64,000 bases of DNA from Viola odorata (Eukaryota > Streptophyta > Magnoliopsida > Malpighiales > Violaceae), in contig OY829544.1 in assembly GCA_963691705.1 (NCBI GenBank), forward strand, positions 3,851,501-3,915,500, read 5' to 3'. Below, one piece after another: positions 33,505 to 45,244 of this stretch (position 1 is its first letter; every line of letters starts with the position of its first letter). The notes under the pieces are model-generated. The model searched no databases. It had not been told where the DNA came from and saw nothing but the letters and a program-made list of their open reading frames with translations. A program made the translations under genes and the position numbers.

Positions 33505-34591
33505 ATGGCTTCTCTTACAACAACAAGAACACTCTCTCTTCTTCTTGCCTACCTCACTATCGTTCTCTTATCATTTTCATTACCATCGTCTTCTAGAGCC
33601 TTAACTCCTCCTAAAAATAACAAGGTTTCTCTAGAAGTTTATTGCGAATCCATGTGTCCATACTGTTCAAGATTTTACGTAAATAACCTCAACCCTCTCA
33701 TCCAAGATGATGAACTCTTCTCCATCATTGATCTCCGAATCATTCCTTGGGGCCAAGCCGAAGTGTTGAGCAATGGCACCTTGAATTGCGTGGTTAGCTT
33801 CCAAAACCATAATTACGATTATGATTATTATTAATTTTTTTTAATAAAAAGAAGAATGCGTACTAAACTCTAATTTGGTTGATTTTGTTTGCAGCACGGT
33901 CCTGAAGAATGCGTACTAAACACGGTCCATGCTTGTGCGATTAACACTTGGCCTAAATTGGTGAGACTTGCGTATGTTTATTTGTATGTGTTGTTATTAC
34001 TAGTTTAGAGTTTAGTGGTGGATTAATGAATTATGGGGCCCACAAATCGAAATTGTAAGTTGGAGATCTAATTTCTGCTTATTTTATTTTATTTTTTTAA
34101 TAAAAAGCTGATACTCCATATATATATATATTTGCAGGAAGATCATTATCCGTTTGTTTATTGTACTGAGGATTTAGTGGTGAAGTTGAAGTCCAAGGAG
34201 TGGCAATCTTGCTTCAAGAAATTGGGCAAAGATCCGAAACCCATTATGGATTGCGCCAGTAACGCATCCGGTCAACAGATGTCATTAGAATATGCAGCAA
34301 AAACAAAAGCTCTTAATCCTCCTCTTGAGTCTACGCCTTGGATTGTGGTGAATGGACAACATCTTGATGTATGTATATTCTTTTCTTCTTTTTCTTTTAT
34401 TACTTAGTTTGAACTTGCGAATATGCAGCAAAAAAAGAAGCTAACATCATTAATTAGAAATGATTTGCTTACCATAATTAATTAATAACTCTTTTCTGGT
34501 GCAGGATTTTCCCAATTTCGTGAACTACATCTGCAGGGCCTATAAAGGCATCGATCCACCAAGAGCTTGCAGGGGACAAAATCAAAATTGA
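33505..34591 (+). CDS. GILT-family thiol reductase, copy 2 (CPYC; one intron lost)
   Basis: Four exons (33505-33792, 33895-33960, 34138-34368, 34505-34591) give 223 residues, the shortest intact copy. There is a signal peptide (LSLLLAYLTIVLLSFSLPSSS), CPYC at residues 51-54 (YCESMCPYCSRF), WGQAEVLSNGTL with a glycosylation site, the signature CVHGPEECVLNTVHAC, DHYPFVYCTEDL, PWIVVNGQHLD and ICRAYKGIDPPRAC. The third exon equals exons 3 and 4 of the other copies fused without an intron (SGQQMSLEYAAKT). The C-terminus stops soon after the last conserved cysteine and lacks the 20-40 residue tail of the other copies. Its YCE-x-MCPYC spelling groups it with copy 1, not with copies 3-5. Predicted role is the same as copy 1. 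Confidence 0.92.
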
Positions 34592-34785
34592 CAGCATTAA
34601 TTGCTTGTTAATGCTTCTACATCTTAATTGGGTGGGCTGTCAAATTAGAGTTTTAGTTGACAGCTAATTAATGTTTTACTAAGTTTTAAGACTGTATGCA
34701 TACTTTAATTAATAATTGTTTTTGTTCTAAATAATTGGAAAAACAATAACTAAAAAGACTTAATTGAGATACTACACTTTCAATT
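34592..34785. other. 3' flank of GILT copy 2
   Basis: Probable 3' UTR and AT-rich spacer up to a MITE. Confidence 0.4.
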
Positions 34786-35248
34786 ATAGTTTTAAAAACC
34801 GAACCGACTTGACGGTCGGACCGGTTAAAATACGATCGAAAGAAATTTTTGGTTCGATTCAACTATCTGACCAAATATGCATGCTAACCGAAAAAAACCA
34901 ATCGAACCGTCCAATTTTTACACAACCGATGACCCTGCCGGTTCACTATCAACCCGGCTGGGTCAATCCAAAACGACGCCGTTTTATTCTTCTTCACCAA
35001 AACGGCGTTGTATTGGTATTTGAATTTTGTTAAGAATATGGAAAATTTGATGGGTCGGCCCATTACAGGTATGGGCCGGTCCATCAGAATATGAAAATTT
35101 ACCGGTTCAATTATCTAAGATTGAACGGTTCGATGTATGAACAGTTCAAAACGGTCCAATTGGTCAATCTGGTCGAACTCAGTTAAACCCAATCAAATCA
35201 GAAAATTTTTATTTCCAATTTGCTGTCCGGTTCGGTTTTTAAAACTAT
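34786..35248. mobile_element. MITE of a CCGAACCG family, copy 1
   Basis: 463 bp bounded by inverted repeats ATAGTTTTAAAAACCGAACC and its complement. Internal features repeat in two other copies: CTATCTGACC, a palindromic AAACGACGCCGTTT-like core (about 34970), TTGATGGGTCGGCCCATTA, and many CCGGTTC motifs. I see no clear target duplication, so superfamily is undetermined. Confidence 0.8.
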
Positions 35249-35865
35249 GCTAACTAAATAATAGCAATGCAATTGATGCACTTATTTGTAGGAATAAATC
35301 TCATTTTTAATTATTATTAAAACTACTAATTAAATTTATATTTAGGGGTCATTATCTAAAATTATATTGAGACTAATTTAAAAATTGAAAAAATGACAAA
35401 TAATTTGAATAATTTGAAAGATTCCTTTTTCTATTGTCGTGAAATTTGGCCCTTAAACCGGTCCAGTGGCAGTGATTATGGCGCTGAAAGTTGAAAGTGA
35501 CAGACGCATTGACTTTTGTGGCTACTCGATAGCAGGCTACTCCACAAAACCTTGTCGTTACGGAGGCACCATGGCTGGTTTGGGCCCATTAGAAAGCTCT
35601 AACACGCATATACACTTTTATCAGTATCACTCTTCTTTTTTTCTTTCAAGAGCAGAGAAGATCAAAAACCCATACAAGAGTAAAATGGTCACATAAACTC
35701 AAAATGAAATAATGATAATAATAATAAAATAAGGTGTTGCGAATTATTTATGTTACAGATTTTGTCATTTAGGAATGCTTGCATTAGATGTTGCGAATTA
35801 TCTTACTAGAGTACTAAATGATTCCTTTTAGATTGATTTTATAATTGTTGTACAATTTTTTGCAG
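35249..35865. other. Spacer before the GILT relic
   Basis: A short open frame at 35466-35696 has no recognisable similarity to GILT exons 1-3 or to other families. Confidence 0.35.
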
Positions 35866-36138
35866 TTGGAATTGGAGTATGGAAAGGCAACACTGTCCCT
35901 TAATTTGTGCCTTGGCCCTCAAAGGGGTATGCTAGTAAATTTCAACTTATTAATAAACTTGATTAATCCTTATTTATCGTTTATACTCTATACTCTTCTA
36001 TACTCTCTTTTTTGTTGTTGTTGTAGAAATATGGAGACTTCGTAACCCACATTTGCAAGGCATATAAAGGCAGCTTTGTACCCAAAGCTTGTAAGAACTC
36101 TCTGGGCAAGACATGGAAAGAAACCAAGTACTCTGTAT
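35866..36138 (+). pseudogene. GILT relic: parts of exons 4 and 5
   Basis: After an acceptor (TTTTTTGCAG), LELEYGKATLSLN matches the start of exon 4 (LELQYAAKTLAL), but the PWVVVDG block is missing. At 36027, after TTGTTGTAG, YGDFVTHICKAYKGSFVPKA matches exon 5. Exons 1-3, including the redox motif, are absent. The 3' end is overrun by a MITE beginning at 36139. Confidence 0.88.
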
Positions 36139-36557
36139 ATAGTTTTAAAAATCGGGCCGATCCGACAGATAGACTGGAAAAATCGTAACTTGAAAAAAAA
36201 TTAGATTCGGTTCGATTCAGCTATCTGGCCGGACCTGCAATCGAACTGGAAAAAACGGTCGATCCGACCGGTTTTTACAAAACTGGTGACCCGATTGACT
36301 CGCTATCGACCCAGTTGGATCGATGTCAAGCCAAAACGACGTCGTTTTGTGTTTTTATTATTTTTTCAATATATAAAATTTGATGGGCCGGCTCATTACA
36401 GGCATGTGCCGGCCCATTATAGACACCGGTTCAATTATGTAATATTAAACAGTTCGATGTGTGAACGACCCAAAATGATCAATGGATCAATTCAATCAAA
36501 CCCAATTGAAATCCGATTAAACCTAATTCAAATCGGTCCGTCGGCTTTTAAAACTAC
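36139..36557. mobile_element. MITE of the CCGAACCG family, copy 2
   Basis: 419 bp, opening ATAGTTTTAAAAATCGGGCC and closing GGCTTTTAAAACTAC. It contains AAACGACGTCGTTTTG, TTGATGGGCCGGCTCATTA and CCGGTTCAATTA blocks matching copy 1 in the same orientation. It sits directly on the end of the GILT relic. Confidence 0.75.
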
Positions 36558-37152
36558 TAATCTCAACTTTGTTGTAGAATTAAAGCACTTTCTGGCTGTG
36601 TTTGAGGTTCAAGGTTGGCCACCAATCCAACCTTTTCCCCACCCAAAATGGTTGTTTGGTGTTTGGTAACACCACTCCAATTTATCAATGCCCAAATGGG
36701 CTCGCATCCCACCGCAGGAAAAGCAAGGAAATGCAAGGATTTTGGGCTGGAGCAAATTGCTCCGGCAGGAGGTTGAACCTCCATTTGGCTCTCTCTCTCT
36801 CCCTTTTTTCCTTCTTTTAATTTTGTTTTGATTTTTTTAAATTATATATTCAATAAAATAAATTAAAAATTATCACAATAAAATCTCTACCCCAAGATAA
36901 TTAATTCTAGATCCACTTTTCCTATTTTTATTAATTTTTTAAAAATGGATTTTATACCCTTTATGGTCATTTTACATCCAAATTATAGTTTTGAAAAACT
37001 GTTTACCAAACACCTCAAGTATCTCACAACACTTTTAAATTTTTTTCCCAAAAGTCATTTTCCTACTGAATTTTTTCCCACAAATCATTTTCAGGTTGAA
37101 CTGAAACGCCAAACAGACCCTCTATCCCTCTTTGACTTTTTTATTCCCATCC
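36558..37152. other. Spacer upstream of GILT copy 3
   Basis: AT-rich, with a CT dinucleotide run near 36790. No gene is recognised. Confidence 0.4.
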
Positions 37153-39029
37153 ATGGCTTCTTCTTCTTCTCGTGCAATTGTACTCTCTGCTGTACTCTCA
37201 TCATGTCTAATCATATCATTTCCTTCATCCACAACTTCTTCTAGACTCTTGTCCGCAGATACTGAGGAGAAAGTACCTCTTGGAATATACTACGAATCCT
37301 TATGCCCAGGGTCTGCAGACTTCATATCAAATTACGTAATTGACCTCTTCCAAGATAAAGAGCTCCTCTCCATCGTCGACGTCCACCTCTCCCCTTGGGG
37401 AAACACAAGAATCATAGACAATAACACCATCTTTTGCCAGGTGATAAAACAAACTCTCACCCTAGGAAATTTGTTTTACTTTTTTTTTTCTTTTTCTAAT
37501 TGTTATATTTTGGGTATAAAATTTCAATGATTCTAATATGGGTTTTTGCAGCATGGTCTGCCTGAGTGCTTATTAGACACTGTGGAAGCTTGTGTCATTG
37601 ACCTCTGGCCTAAACTGGTAAGATATATACTAGTATTAAATAACATTTACACTTATTAATAATATTCTTCTGCTTGTTAGATTATGGGTTTGTTTATATG
37701 AGGGAAAAGTCTGTTTATTTATTTGATTGGTTCAATTCATGTTGTTTGACTAATGGTGCTTGATCTTTGGAGAATGTAATCAAGTATTTTATCCTTTGAT
37801 GATGTTTCATTGCTACGTAGTTGCAAATTGCAATTGAAGCCAAACATGCTAAATTTATAATTCTGCTTTTAAATGCATGATTAATTCAGCATGCCTAGTG
37901 CTAATTTTTTGCAGGAAGACCATTTCCCATTTATTCACTGTGTCGAGGCTTTGGCATATGAGGACTATGACAATGCCGTTGCGGAGTGGGAGTCCTGCTT
38001 TGAGAAGTTAGGTATGGATGAGAAATCTGTTCTTGATTGCACACGCAATGGGCGTGGTAGAGAGGTTAGTTCTTCTCTTAGTTGTGTGCTTAATGCTACC
38101 TTTTGTTCTGAATTTAGAGAAGGGTTAAAAACTTAAAACACAGTCTTCGCTTTCCCTTAGCCTTAGTCCTGTACCTTGTGGAACATCTCTGGATTTGGAG
38201 AGACGTTCCTTTTGGTAACTTGTTGAACCTTCTCTGAATCCTGTTTTCTGTTACCCTTAGACTTAGTCTTGTACCTAACGCTGCGTTGACTGGGAGCCTT
38301 GGTAGTACAAAAGGTAGTTAAAGGCCACAGATCAAAGCCAATTGTGAGGGGTTAGGGTAAGTGCTCAACTCTTGTAATGAATTCACTGGCTCTCCCAGTC
38401 TCCCTGCACCTCAGACTTGGACATTCTTAATGACTTATGCGCACAAGAGCTCGATCTGGAGAGACTATGCATTTCCCATCTTTAGCCACCACAATAATCT
38501 TTTGTTTGATTTGCTTTTCGTGTTTTTGTCTGCCTTTATGGTAAAGTAAAACCTGAATTTATTTAATTTTCTTTTTTCTTTTCATGCATTGTTGATTGGA
38601 GTTTTTACTTATCTTTTTTTGCAGCTTGAGTTAAATTATGCAGCCGAGACATATGCTCTTCGGCCTAAAAAAGTATTCGTACCTTGGGTGGTGGTGGATG
38701 GAAAGGCAATATATGAGGTATGTTTCCCTAAATGACAATTAAGAAAGTTAAGAGGTTTATTGATGATCTGGTTGTTTAGGCAATGCATATTTTGTTGTTT
38801 GTGGGCTTATTTCCTGTTCTCTAGAAAACATAATCGGGTGTGTATATTTTCATTTACTCTTGCGCCGTAGGACCAAGAACACTACATAAACTACATTTGC
38901 AAGGCGTATAAAGGCAGCAAAGTTCCAAAAGCATGCAGTAATCTATCGAATTATGACACCCAAAGAACGAAAGCAAAACCAACAGTTTGCTATGAGGAGA
39001 CTAGGATGCAACAATATGCGAGTGCGTAA
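37153..39029 (+). CDS. GILT-family protein, copy 3, with degenerate CPGS active site
   Basis: Five exons (37153-37440, 37552-37617, 37915-38064, 38625-38717, 38871-39029) give 251 residues. The signal peptide is serine-rich (IVLSAVLSSCLIISFPSS). The redox motif reads CPGS at residues 51-54 (YYESLCPGSADF), so the second cysteine of CxxC is a serine. The rest of the fold is kept: WGNTRIIDNNTIFCQ, signature [54 protein letters not shown] and a tail with VCYEETRM. A monothiol site cannot complete the classical dithiol cycle, but monothiol isomerase, binding or chaperone roles remain possible. All splice sites are canonical and there is no internal stop, so it looks maintained. Closest relative here is copy 4. 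Confidence 0.92.
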
Positions 39030-39636
39030 AGTCAGCTATTATAAAGCTTTTCGGATGCTGCAGATGTACTGGGCTGGGATGCTTCAACACAGACACTGAT
39101 CTTGACCTTGCTTCCGAAGTCCGAAGTATGTAGTGTACGTTTCTCGTAAAAACTTGAATAAAGGATGAAAGTGTAGTAAAATGAAGCAGCCTGAGTGTGT
39201 GAAATTAGCTGGTGAAGCTTATCAAGATTTTAGTAGTTTGTATCATCAAGGCTGGTTGTTTCTTGGGCCTGATACAACAAGCTTATGTATATGTGCATAA
39301 ATATTGTACTATCTATGAAGTGGTGATGTTAATTTTTAGAAAATTGATGAATTATTTTATCATAAATGGTTATTAACGACCTGATATGATTGATTTTATT
39401 AATTCGACAGAATATACTAAAATAAAAAATAAAAAATTTCTAACTTGGCAACTTAACGTCTTTAATTAAATGGGAGTTCGTTCAATTATTACGTCATGCA
39501 TATTTCTTATTTTTCAAGTCCAGGTGCATTGAAAAGTGGAACTTATTGTAGCGCGATAATTTAATTTATTTATTCATCTTCCACTCAACACATCAACTTC
39601 CTCCGTTGTTTGAATTTTCAATTCTCATCGAAATCC

Positions 39637-41331
39637 ATGGCTGCTTCTTCTTCTTCTCGCACAATTCTGCTCTCGGCTCTACTCTCTTCATGTCTGATCC
39701 TATCATTTCCTTCATCTTCAACTTCTTCTAGGATCTTGTCAGCAGATTCCGAGAAGAAAGTATCTGTAGGAGTATACTACGAATCGCTATGCCCAGGGAG
39801 TTCAGAGTTCGTAGCAAATTACGTAAATGTCCTTTTCCAGGATAAAGAGCTTCTCTCCATCATCGATATTCACCTCGTCCCCTGGGGAAACACCAGAATC
39901 GTAGACAATAACACCATCTGGTGTCAGGTAAAACAAACTTTCACCCATGGAATTTTATTTTTTTCTTTCTTTCTGATGTTTCTACTTTGGGTATATTATT
40001 AATCTTCGATTCAAGCTTTCAATGATTTTGATTTGGGTTTTTGCAGCATGGTCTGCCTGAGTGCTTATTAGACACTGTGGAAGCTTGTGTAATTGACCTC
40101 TGGCCTAAACTGGTAAGAGACTTTCTTTAAATATTTTTTTGACCACTTAATTAGATTCTGCTGTTTGTTAGTTTATGGGTTTGTTTATATATGAGGAATA
40201 AGTTTGTTCAATTCATGCTCTTTGACTAATTGTGCTTGGTTCTTGGGGATGTAATTAAGTATTTTCTCATTTGATTATGTTCTGTTGCTACCATCATATT
40301 AAGTAGTTGCAATTCAAGCCAAACATACTGAATTTATGATTCTGCTTTTCGAAAGGACGATTAAATTCATCATACGAAGTGGTAATTTTTTTGTTGCTGC
40401 AGGAAAACCATTACCCATTTATTCAATGTGTCGAAGCTTTGGCATATGAGGACTATGACAAGGCCGTGGCAGAGTGGGAGTCCTGCTTCGAGAAGTCAGG
40501 TTTGGATGAGAAACCTGTTCTTGATTGCACCCGTAATGGGCGGGGTAAAGAGGTTAGTTCTGCTGTTAGTTGTGTGTTTAATGGTAAATTACCTTTTGTT
40601 CTGAATTTGGAGAAATGATAAACACTTACAAATATAGTCTTTGACCCTTTTCCTTTCGACTAGTAACTTGTTGAACATCTCTGAATCCTGTTTTCTGTTA
40701 TTCCTTGTTCTCCCTTAGCCTTAGCCTTGGTAGTAAAAAGGATAGTTAAAATACCAAGATGTGACCATTCAATGTACTTAACCTGTTGAGGATCAAAATG
40801 GAGCTTAACATGTTAAAAAGAGCTTAAAGATTTCATCTCAATCAAGGAGCCAGTTCAATACCAGGGAAAAGCCAGAGCATATTGTCTTTTTTGGTTTTAT
40901 GCATTGTTGATTGGAATTTTTTACTGGTCCTGTTTTGCAGCTTGAGTTAGCTTATGCAGCCGAGACATATGCTCTTCAGCCTAAAAAGATATACGTGCCT
41001 TGGGTGGTGGTGGATGGGAATCCAGTATATGAGGTATGTCTCTCTTAATGACAATCAGGAGTGTTTATGAGGTTTATTTAGGCGATGAATACTTACTGAT
41101 GTTTGAATGACACGAATGATGCTAGAAAGCCTAATCAATTAGTCCATATTTTCATTTGCTCTTTTGCTGTAGGACTTTAATGACTACATACGCTTGATCT
41201 GCAAGGTGTATAAAGGCAGGAAAGTTCCCAAAGCATGCAGTAATCTACAAAATTATAGCACCCAAAGCACGAAAGCTAATCCAGCGGTTTGCTATGAGGA
41301 GACAAGGATGCAAGAATATGCCAGTGCGTAA
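39637..41331 (+). CDS. GILT-family protein, copy 4, with degenerate CPGS active site
   Basis: Five exons (39637-39927, 40047-40112, 40403-40552, 40941-41033, 41173-41331) give 252 residues. It has a signal peptide (ILLSALLSSCLILSFPSS), CPGS at residues 52-55 (YYESLCPGSSEF), WGNTRIVDNNTIWCQ, signature [54 protein letters not shown] and a tail ending MQEYASA. The sequence and the introns are similar to copy 3, and both share the Cys-to-Ser change, so it predates their duplication. The first ATG in frame (39637) is used; upstream codons in the same frame contain no ATG. The retained frame argues for selection on a non-classical function, or for recent origin. Confidence 0.92.
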
Positions 41332-42188
41332 ATTATCTATTATAGCTTTCTGGACGCAGCAGATGTGCAGGGATGCTTCAATATAGAAGCTAATCTCCAG
41401 CTTGCGTACGAAGTCCGAAGTATATAGTTGGCTTGTCAAGCTTATGTATATCTATTTTGCAGTAAATTTATGAGGAGATGATAAATAATTTACTCTTATT
41501 AGTTCATGGGATAGTTAAAGGTTGAATAAACCGAAAAATATTTGACGTAGTTGCTATATTTGAAAACAATATTGAATTATAAATCCAATTCTTATATACG
41601 AAAAAATTTCTTACTGTAAGCACTTTACGGCTAATGTTGACGTGGGTTTACTATAACAAAGAAAGAAGCAAAGTAAAGCCGCAAGTGCTCTATAAGGAAA
41701 CAGGTCGCTGAATTTACCAACGTAATATGTATGATCCCCTTTTCAAGTCTAAGTACATTTTGGAGAAAGGAAAGGAGTCCAAATACATCTGGATACAACT
41801 ACAACCAAACCATCAAACATCAAATTGTGGCAAGCTTGAAAGGCATGTCAATACGTTCTCCCGACCTGTCGCGCATAGTTGCATCCTCGTCAATAATTTA
41901 CAAGCTGGTTATATAATTATGAGGTGGATCTTTTGAAAAGAATAACTACTTATTAGCCGAATTCATCATTTATAGAAAGTTTAGAAACCACAGTAATTAA
42001 AACTATGCGCGTCAAGTTGGAACACGTACACCATTTTCGAGACACGTCATATCTATCTCATAACTTCCATTCCATGCCCCGAAGGATTGGGCTTGTATCA
42101 ATCAGGCCCATCTTGTGCATTTATATTATTTTCCTTTCGGACAGGACTTCCTAACTTCTCTGCCTCTGTCTGGCTTATTCCATCATCC
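41332..42188. other. Spacer between GILT copies 4 and 5
   Basis: Probable 3' UTR of copy 4 and promoter of copy 5. No other gene is recognised. Confidence 0.4.
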
Positions 42189-44498
42189 ATGGCTTCTTCT
42201 ACTTCTCGGGCAACTCAACTCTTTGCTCTCCTCTCATGCCTGGTGCTCATAACAATCTCATTATCTATAGCTTCTTCTCCTTCTTCTAGAATCCCGTCAC
42301 CAAATTCAGACAAAGTATCCTTAGCATTTTACTACGAATCCCTTTGCCCCTACTGTTCAAGATTCATAGTAAATTACCTGAATGACCTCGTCCATGACAA
42401 GGAGCTTCTCTCCATCGTCGATCTCCACCTCTCCCCTTGGGGCAACACCAAAATCCTATCCAATGGCACCGTCGTTTGTCAGGTCAATCTCAAAAACATA
42501 AAAACTTGATCTCAGGCAAATCTTATTTATTAATAATAATACTTTCTTCTTCCAAATATTACGAAGCATACTCAAAAATTTCTATGATCCAATCGTTCTA
42601 GCAGCACGGTCCAGATGAGTGCTTATTAGACACTGTTGAAGCTTGCGCAATCGACGCTTGGCCTAAACTGGTGAGACTATTTTTTTTCTCGCACAACTTT
42701 GTTTTTTTAATGAATTTTAGTCAACTACTGTTGTTGTTGTTGATTAAAGATTTATCTTACCTTCTAGCTATCTGTTTGCTCTTGGCTAGGAAAAGTAGAT
42801 AATTACTTATAACTTTGTTTTTATATGTTTAGGTTTGTACAAGTCGTGTCCTTGATTAACCGAGCTTGATTTTGGAGAATTTAATGAAGTAGTTCTTAGT
42901 TGATGGTCTTATGTTGTTAGTTATCATATTTAGTAGTTTGTCAATTCATTTTTACCTTTCTAAATTTTGATGAGTTTTGACAACAGAGAAATACTGGTGA
43001 GGGATTCGAGAGACCTAGTAATAAGTTGTCCATTCAACTCTTTTGACCAAACAGAAAAAGAAAGTTGAAATACTCAGATGCCTTTTTGCTTTGATTCCAA
43101 CTATACTGTTAGTTCACCTTATGGAGTGCTAATCTTAATTACTTTATGCAGGAAGACCATTTTCCATTTGTTTACTGTGTTGAGAATTCGGTGTATGAGG
43201 GCAGGCGCAAGGAGTGGATATCCTGCTTTGACAAGTTGGGGTTGGATCCAAAACCTGTTCTTGATTGTGTCACCGATGGCTATGGTAAACAGGTTAGTTC
43301 TACTATCAGTTGTCCAAATTTCTTGTCTGAATCCAGAGAAAGGATAAAAGTGTTGTGTATACCTACTTCCTTTTTGTAGTTGTGTAGATTTGAATCTGGT
43401 CTTTTGTTTAGTCCTTATTGTCCATTCATCCTGCACCTACTGTCGACATTGATCGAGCCTCCAAAGTATAAATAGGTGGTCAAAGACCTTGGAGTGCATA
43501 TTCGATGTATTTTACCTGTTGGTTAAACAATAAACTTGGTAAAATAACAACAACAACAGAAGATCTCATGACAATTAGGGGAAGCATTTATCAGAGCTAC
43601 CCTTTTTTGAAATGAAAGCCGCATTCTAGTTTCTCCGTCGATTTGCTAGCTCTGCCTTCCCTTCAAAGTAGGATACTCTTGATGAATCATGTGCGAATGA
43701 GATCACACTATAGAACCTAAATTGACTTGTTAGCCCTCGAGAAGATGGGAACTCAAATTATAGTCACTCATTAGGAATGAAGATCAGAGAAAAAGAACTG
43801 CAGCAGGAGTTTTACATACTTTTGCCAGGTTAGGAAGAAAGAAAAATCAAGACCATTGTCCTATAGGGAATTAAAACAACTTATTCCCTTTTAATACTAA
43901 ACCTTCTCAAGGACATGAGGGTAAGGGATTTGCTTTGCTTCTTGTGGCATCGTGTGCTAGTTCAGTAAGGTGAAAGCTCTATTTTTTCTTTCTTTCATGC
44001 TTTCGATTGAATTCAGAACTGGTCTTTTTTGCAGCTTGAATTAAAATATGCAGCCGAGACAAATGCCCTTCAGCCTCCACATAGATATGTGCCTTGGGTA
44101 GTTGTGGATGGGAAGCCGCTATATGGGGTATGTTTCTTTGACTGAATGAGGGAATTCTATTAGCATGCCATTTTTTCCCGTCGAGGCTATAGATGACTTG
44201 GATACTTACTCTTTGATGTTTGAATAACATAAATGATCTATTTATGTTTGTAGTTTTAATTTCCTTTCTTTTCACCAACTCCATTTTGCTGTAGGATTAT
44301 GAGAACTACATAAGCTACATCTGCAAGGCATATAAAGGCACTACTGTCCTCAAAGCTTGCAGCGAGCTATCTAATTATGACATCCTAAGAAGGGAAGTGA
44401 AGCCACCAGTGTGCTACAAGGAGACAACAATGTCTGAACGCATAAATTCAGCTATAGCTTTCTTAATGCGGCAGATGGACAGAGCTGCTTCAACATAA
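42189..44498 (+). CDS. GILT-family thiol reductase, copy 5 (CPYC active site)
   Basis: Five exons (42189-42482, 42605-42670, 43152-43292, 44035-44127, 44295-44498) give 265 residues. It has a signal peptide ([20 protein letters not shown]), an intact CPYC at residues 53-56 ([12 protein letters not shown]), [15 protein letters not shown] with a glycosylation site, signature [40 protein letters not shown] and [14 protein letters not shown]. The tail is longer ([11 protein letters not shown]... to [11 protein letters not shown]). By its YYESLCPYC spelling it is the redox-competent relative of copies 3 and 4, and probably close to their ancestor. Exon 3 is three codons shorter than in copies 3 and 4. 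It is the last gene of the cluster. Confidence 0.93.
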
Positions 44499-45155
44499 AA
44501 CTCGTTTCAAATCCATAATGCCAACATATATGGATGGGACTGCGAATCACTTGCTCATCCTGTAAAAGCCTCTTATTCCCCTACTTTTACCTCCAGGCCT
44601 GAAATATGATAATTGAATTATTATTTTTACCTAAACTACATGGGAATAATAATCATGTATCTGAAACCATTATGTAAGTGATGTGTGCTTGGACTAATAT
44701 TTGGTCACCCTGCGTTGGGAGTGCTCGATTTGCTCATGACATGCATTCTGCTTATGGCATTACAGCCGATGCATTTTGTGTAATACCGCGACAGGGATTG
44801 TATGATGAGTCTCTATCGTTTTCGCCCCATCTTTCTATAATATCTGGAATTATGGGGTAGGAGCGTTTAAGTATCGGAACTGGGAAGATGGTAGTGTTAT
44901 TACATCAGACAGGAGAGGCAGAGGATGGATGTACGTGTGTATATAAACGTTGTACTGTGATAGAATGATAGGTCTCCATCAATTTGGTCACACTTGGTTG
45001 GATTAATATATAATTTGGGGTATACGGTAGAAGCCTCCATTGAGTATTCTTTGGGCCTGGGCTTTAACGAACAGTATAATTAGCAGGATTTACCTGTGTG
45101 GTTCAGGAAAGCTTCTATAACAAGATATATTTAAACTTTTGATTAAATATAAGTA
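44499..45155. other. Spacer between GILT copy 5 and the tRNA
   Basis: No gene is recognised. An open frame at 44678-44860 shows no family motif. Confidence 0.4.
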
Positions 45156-45237
45156 GTCGATATGTCCGAGTGGTTAAGGAGTCAGACTCGAAATCTGTTG
45201 GGCTTTGCCCGCGCAGGTTCGAATCCTGCTGTCGACG
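45156..45237 (+). tRNA. tRNA-Ser (anticodon CGA)
   Basis: 82 bases with a 7-bp acceptor stem (GTCGATA with TGTCGAC, one G-T pair) and discriminator G. The A box is TGGTTAAGG, the anticodon loop CTCGAAA and the B box GGTTCGAATCC. The long variable arm (TTGGGCTTTGCCC) is typical of class II serine tRNAs. There is no intron. Confidence 0.97.
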
Positions 45238-45239
45238 TC

Positions 45240-45244
45240 TTTTT
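45240..45244 (+). terminator. Pol III terminator of tRNA-Ser
   Basis: A run of five T, two bases after the tRNA end. Confidence 0.85.
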
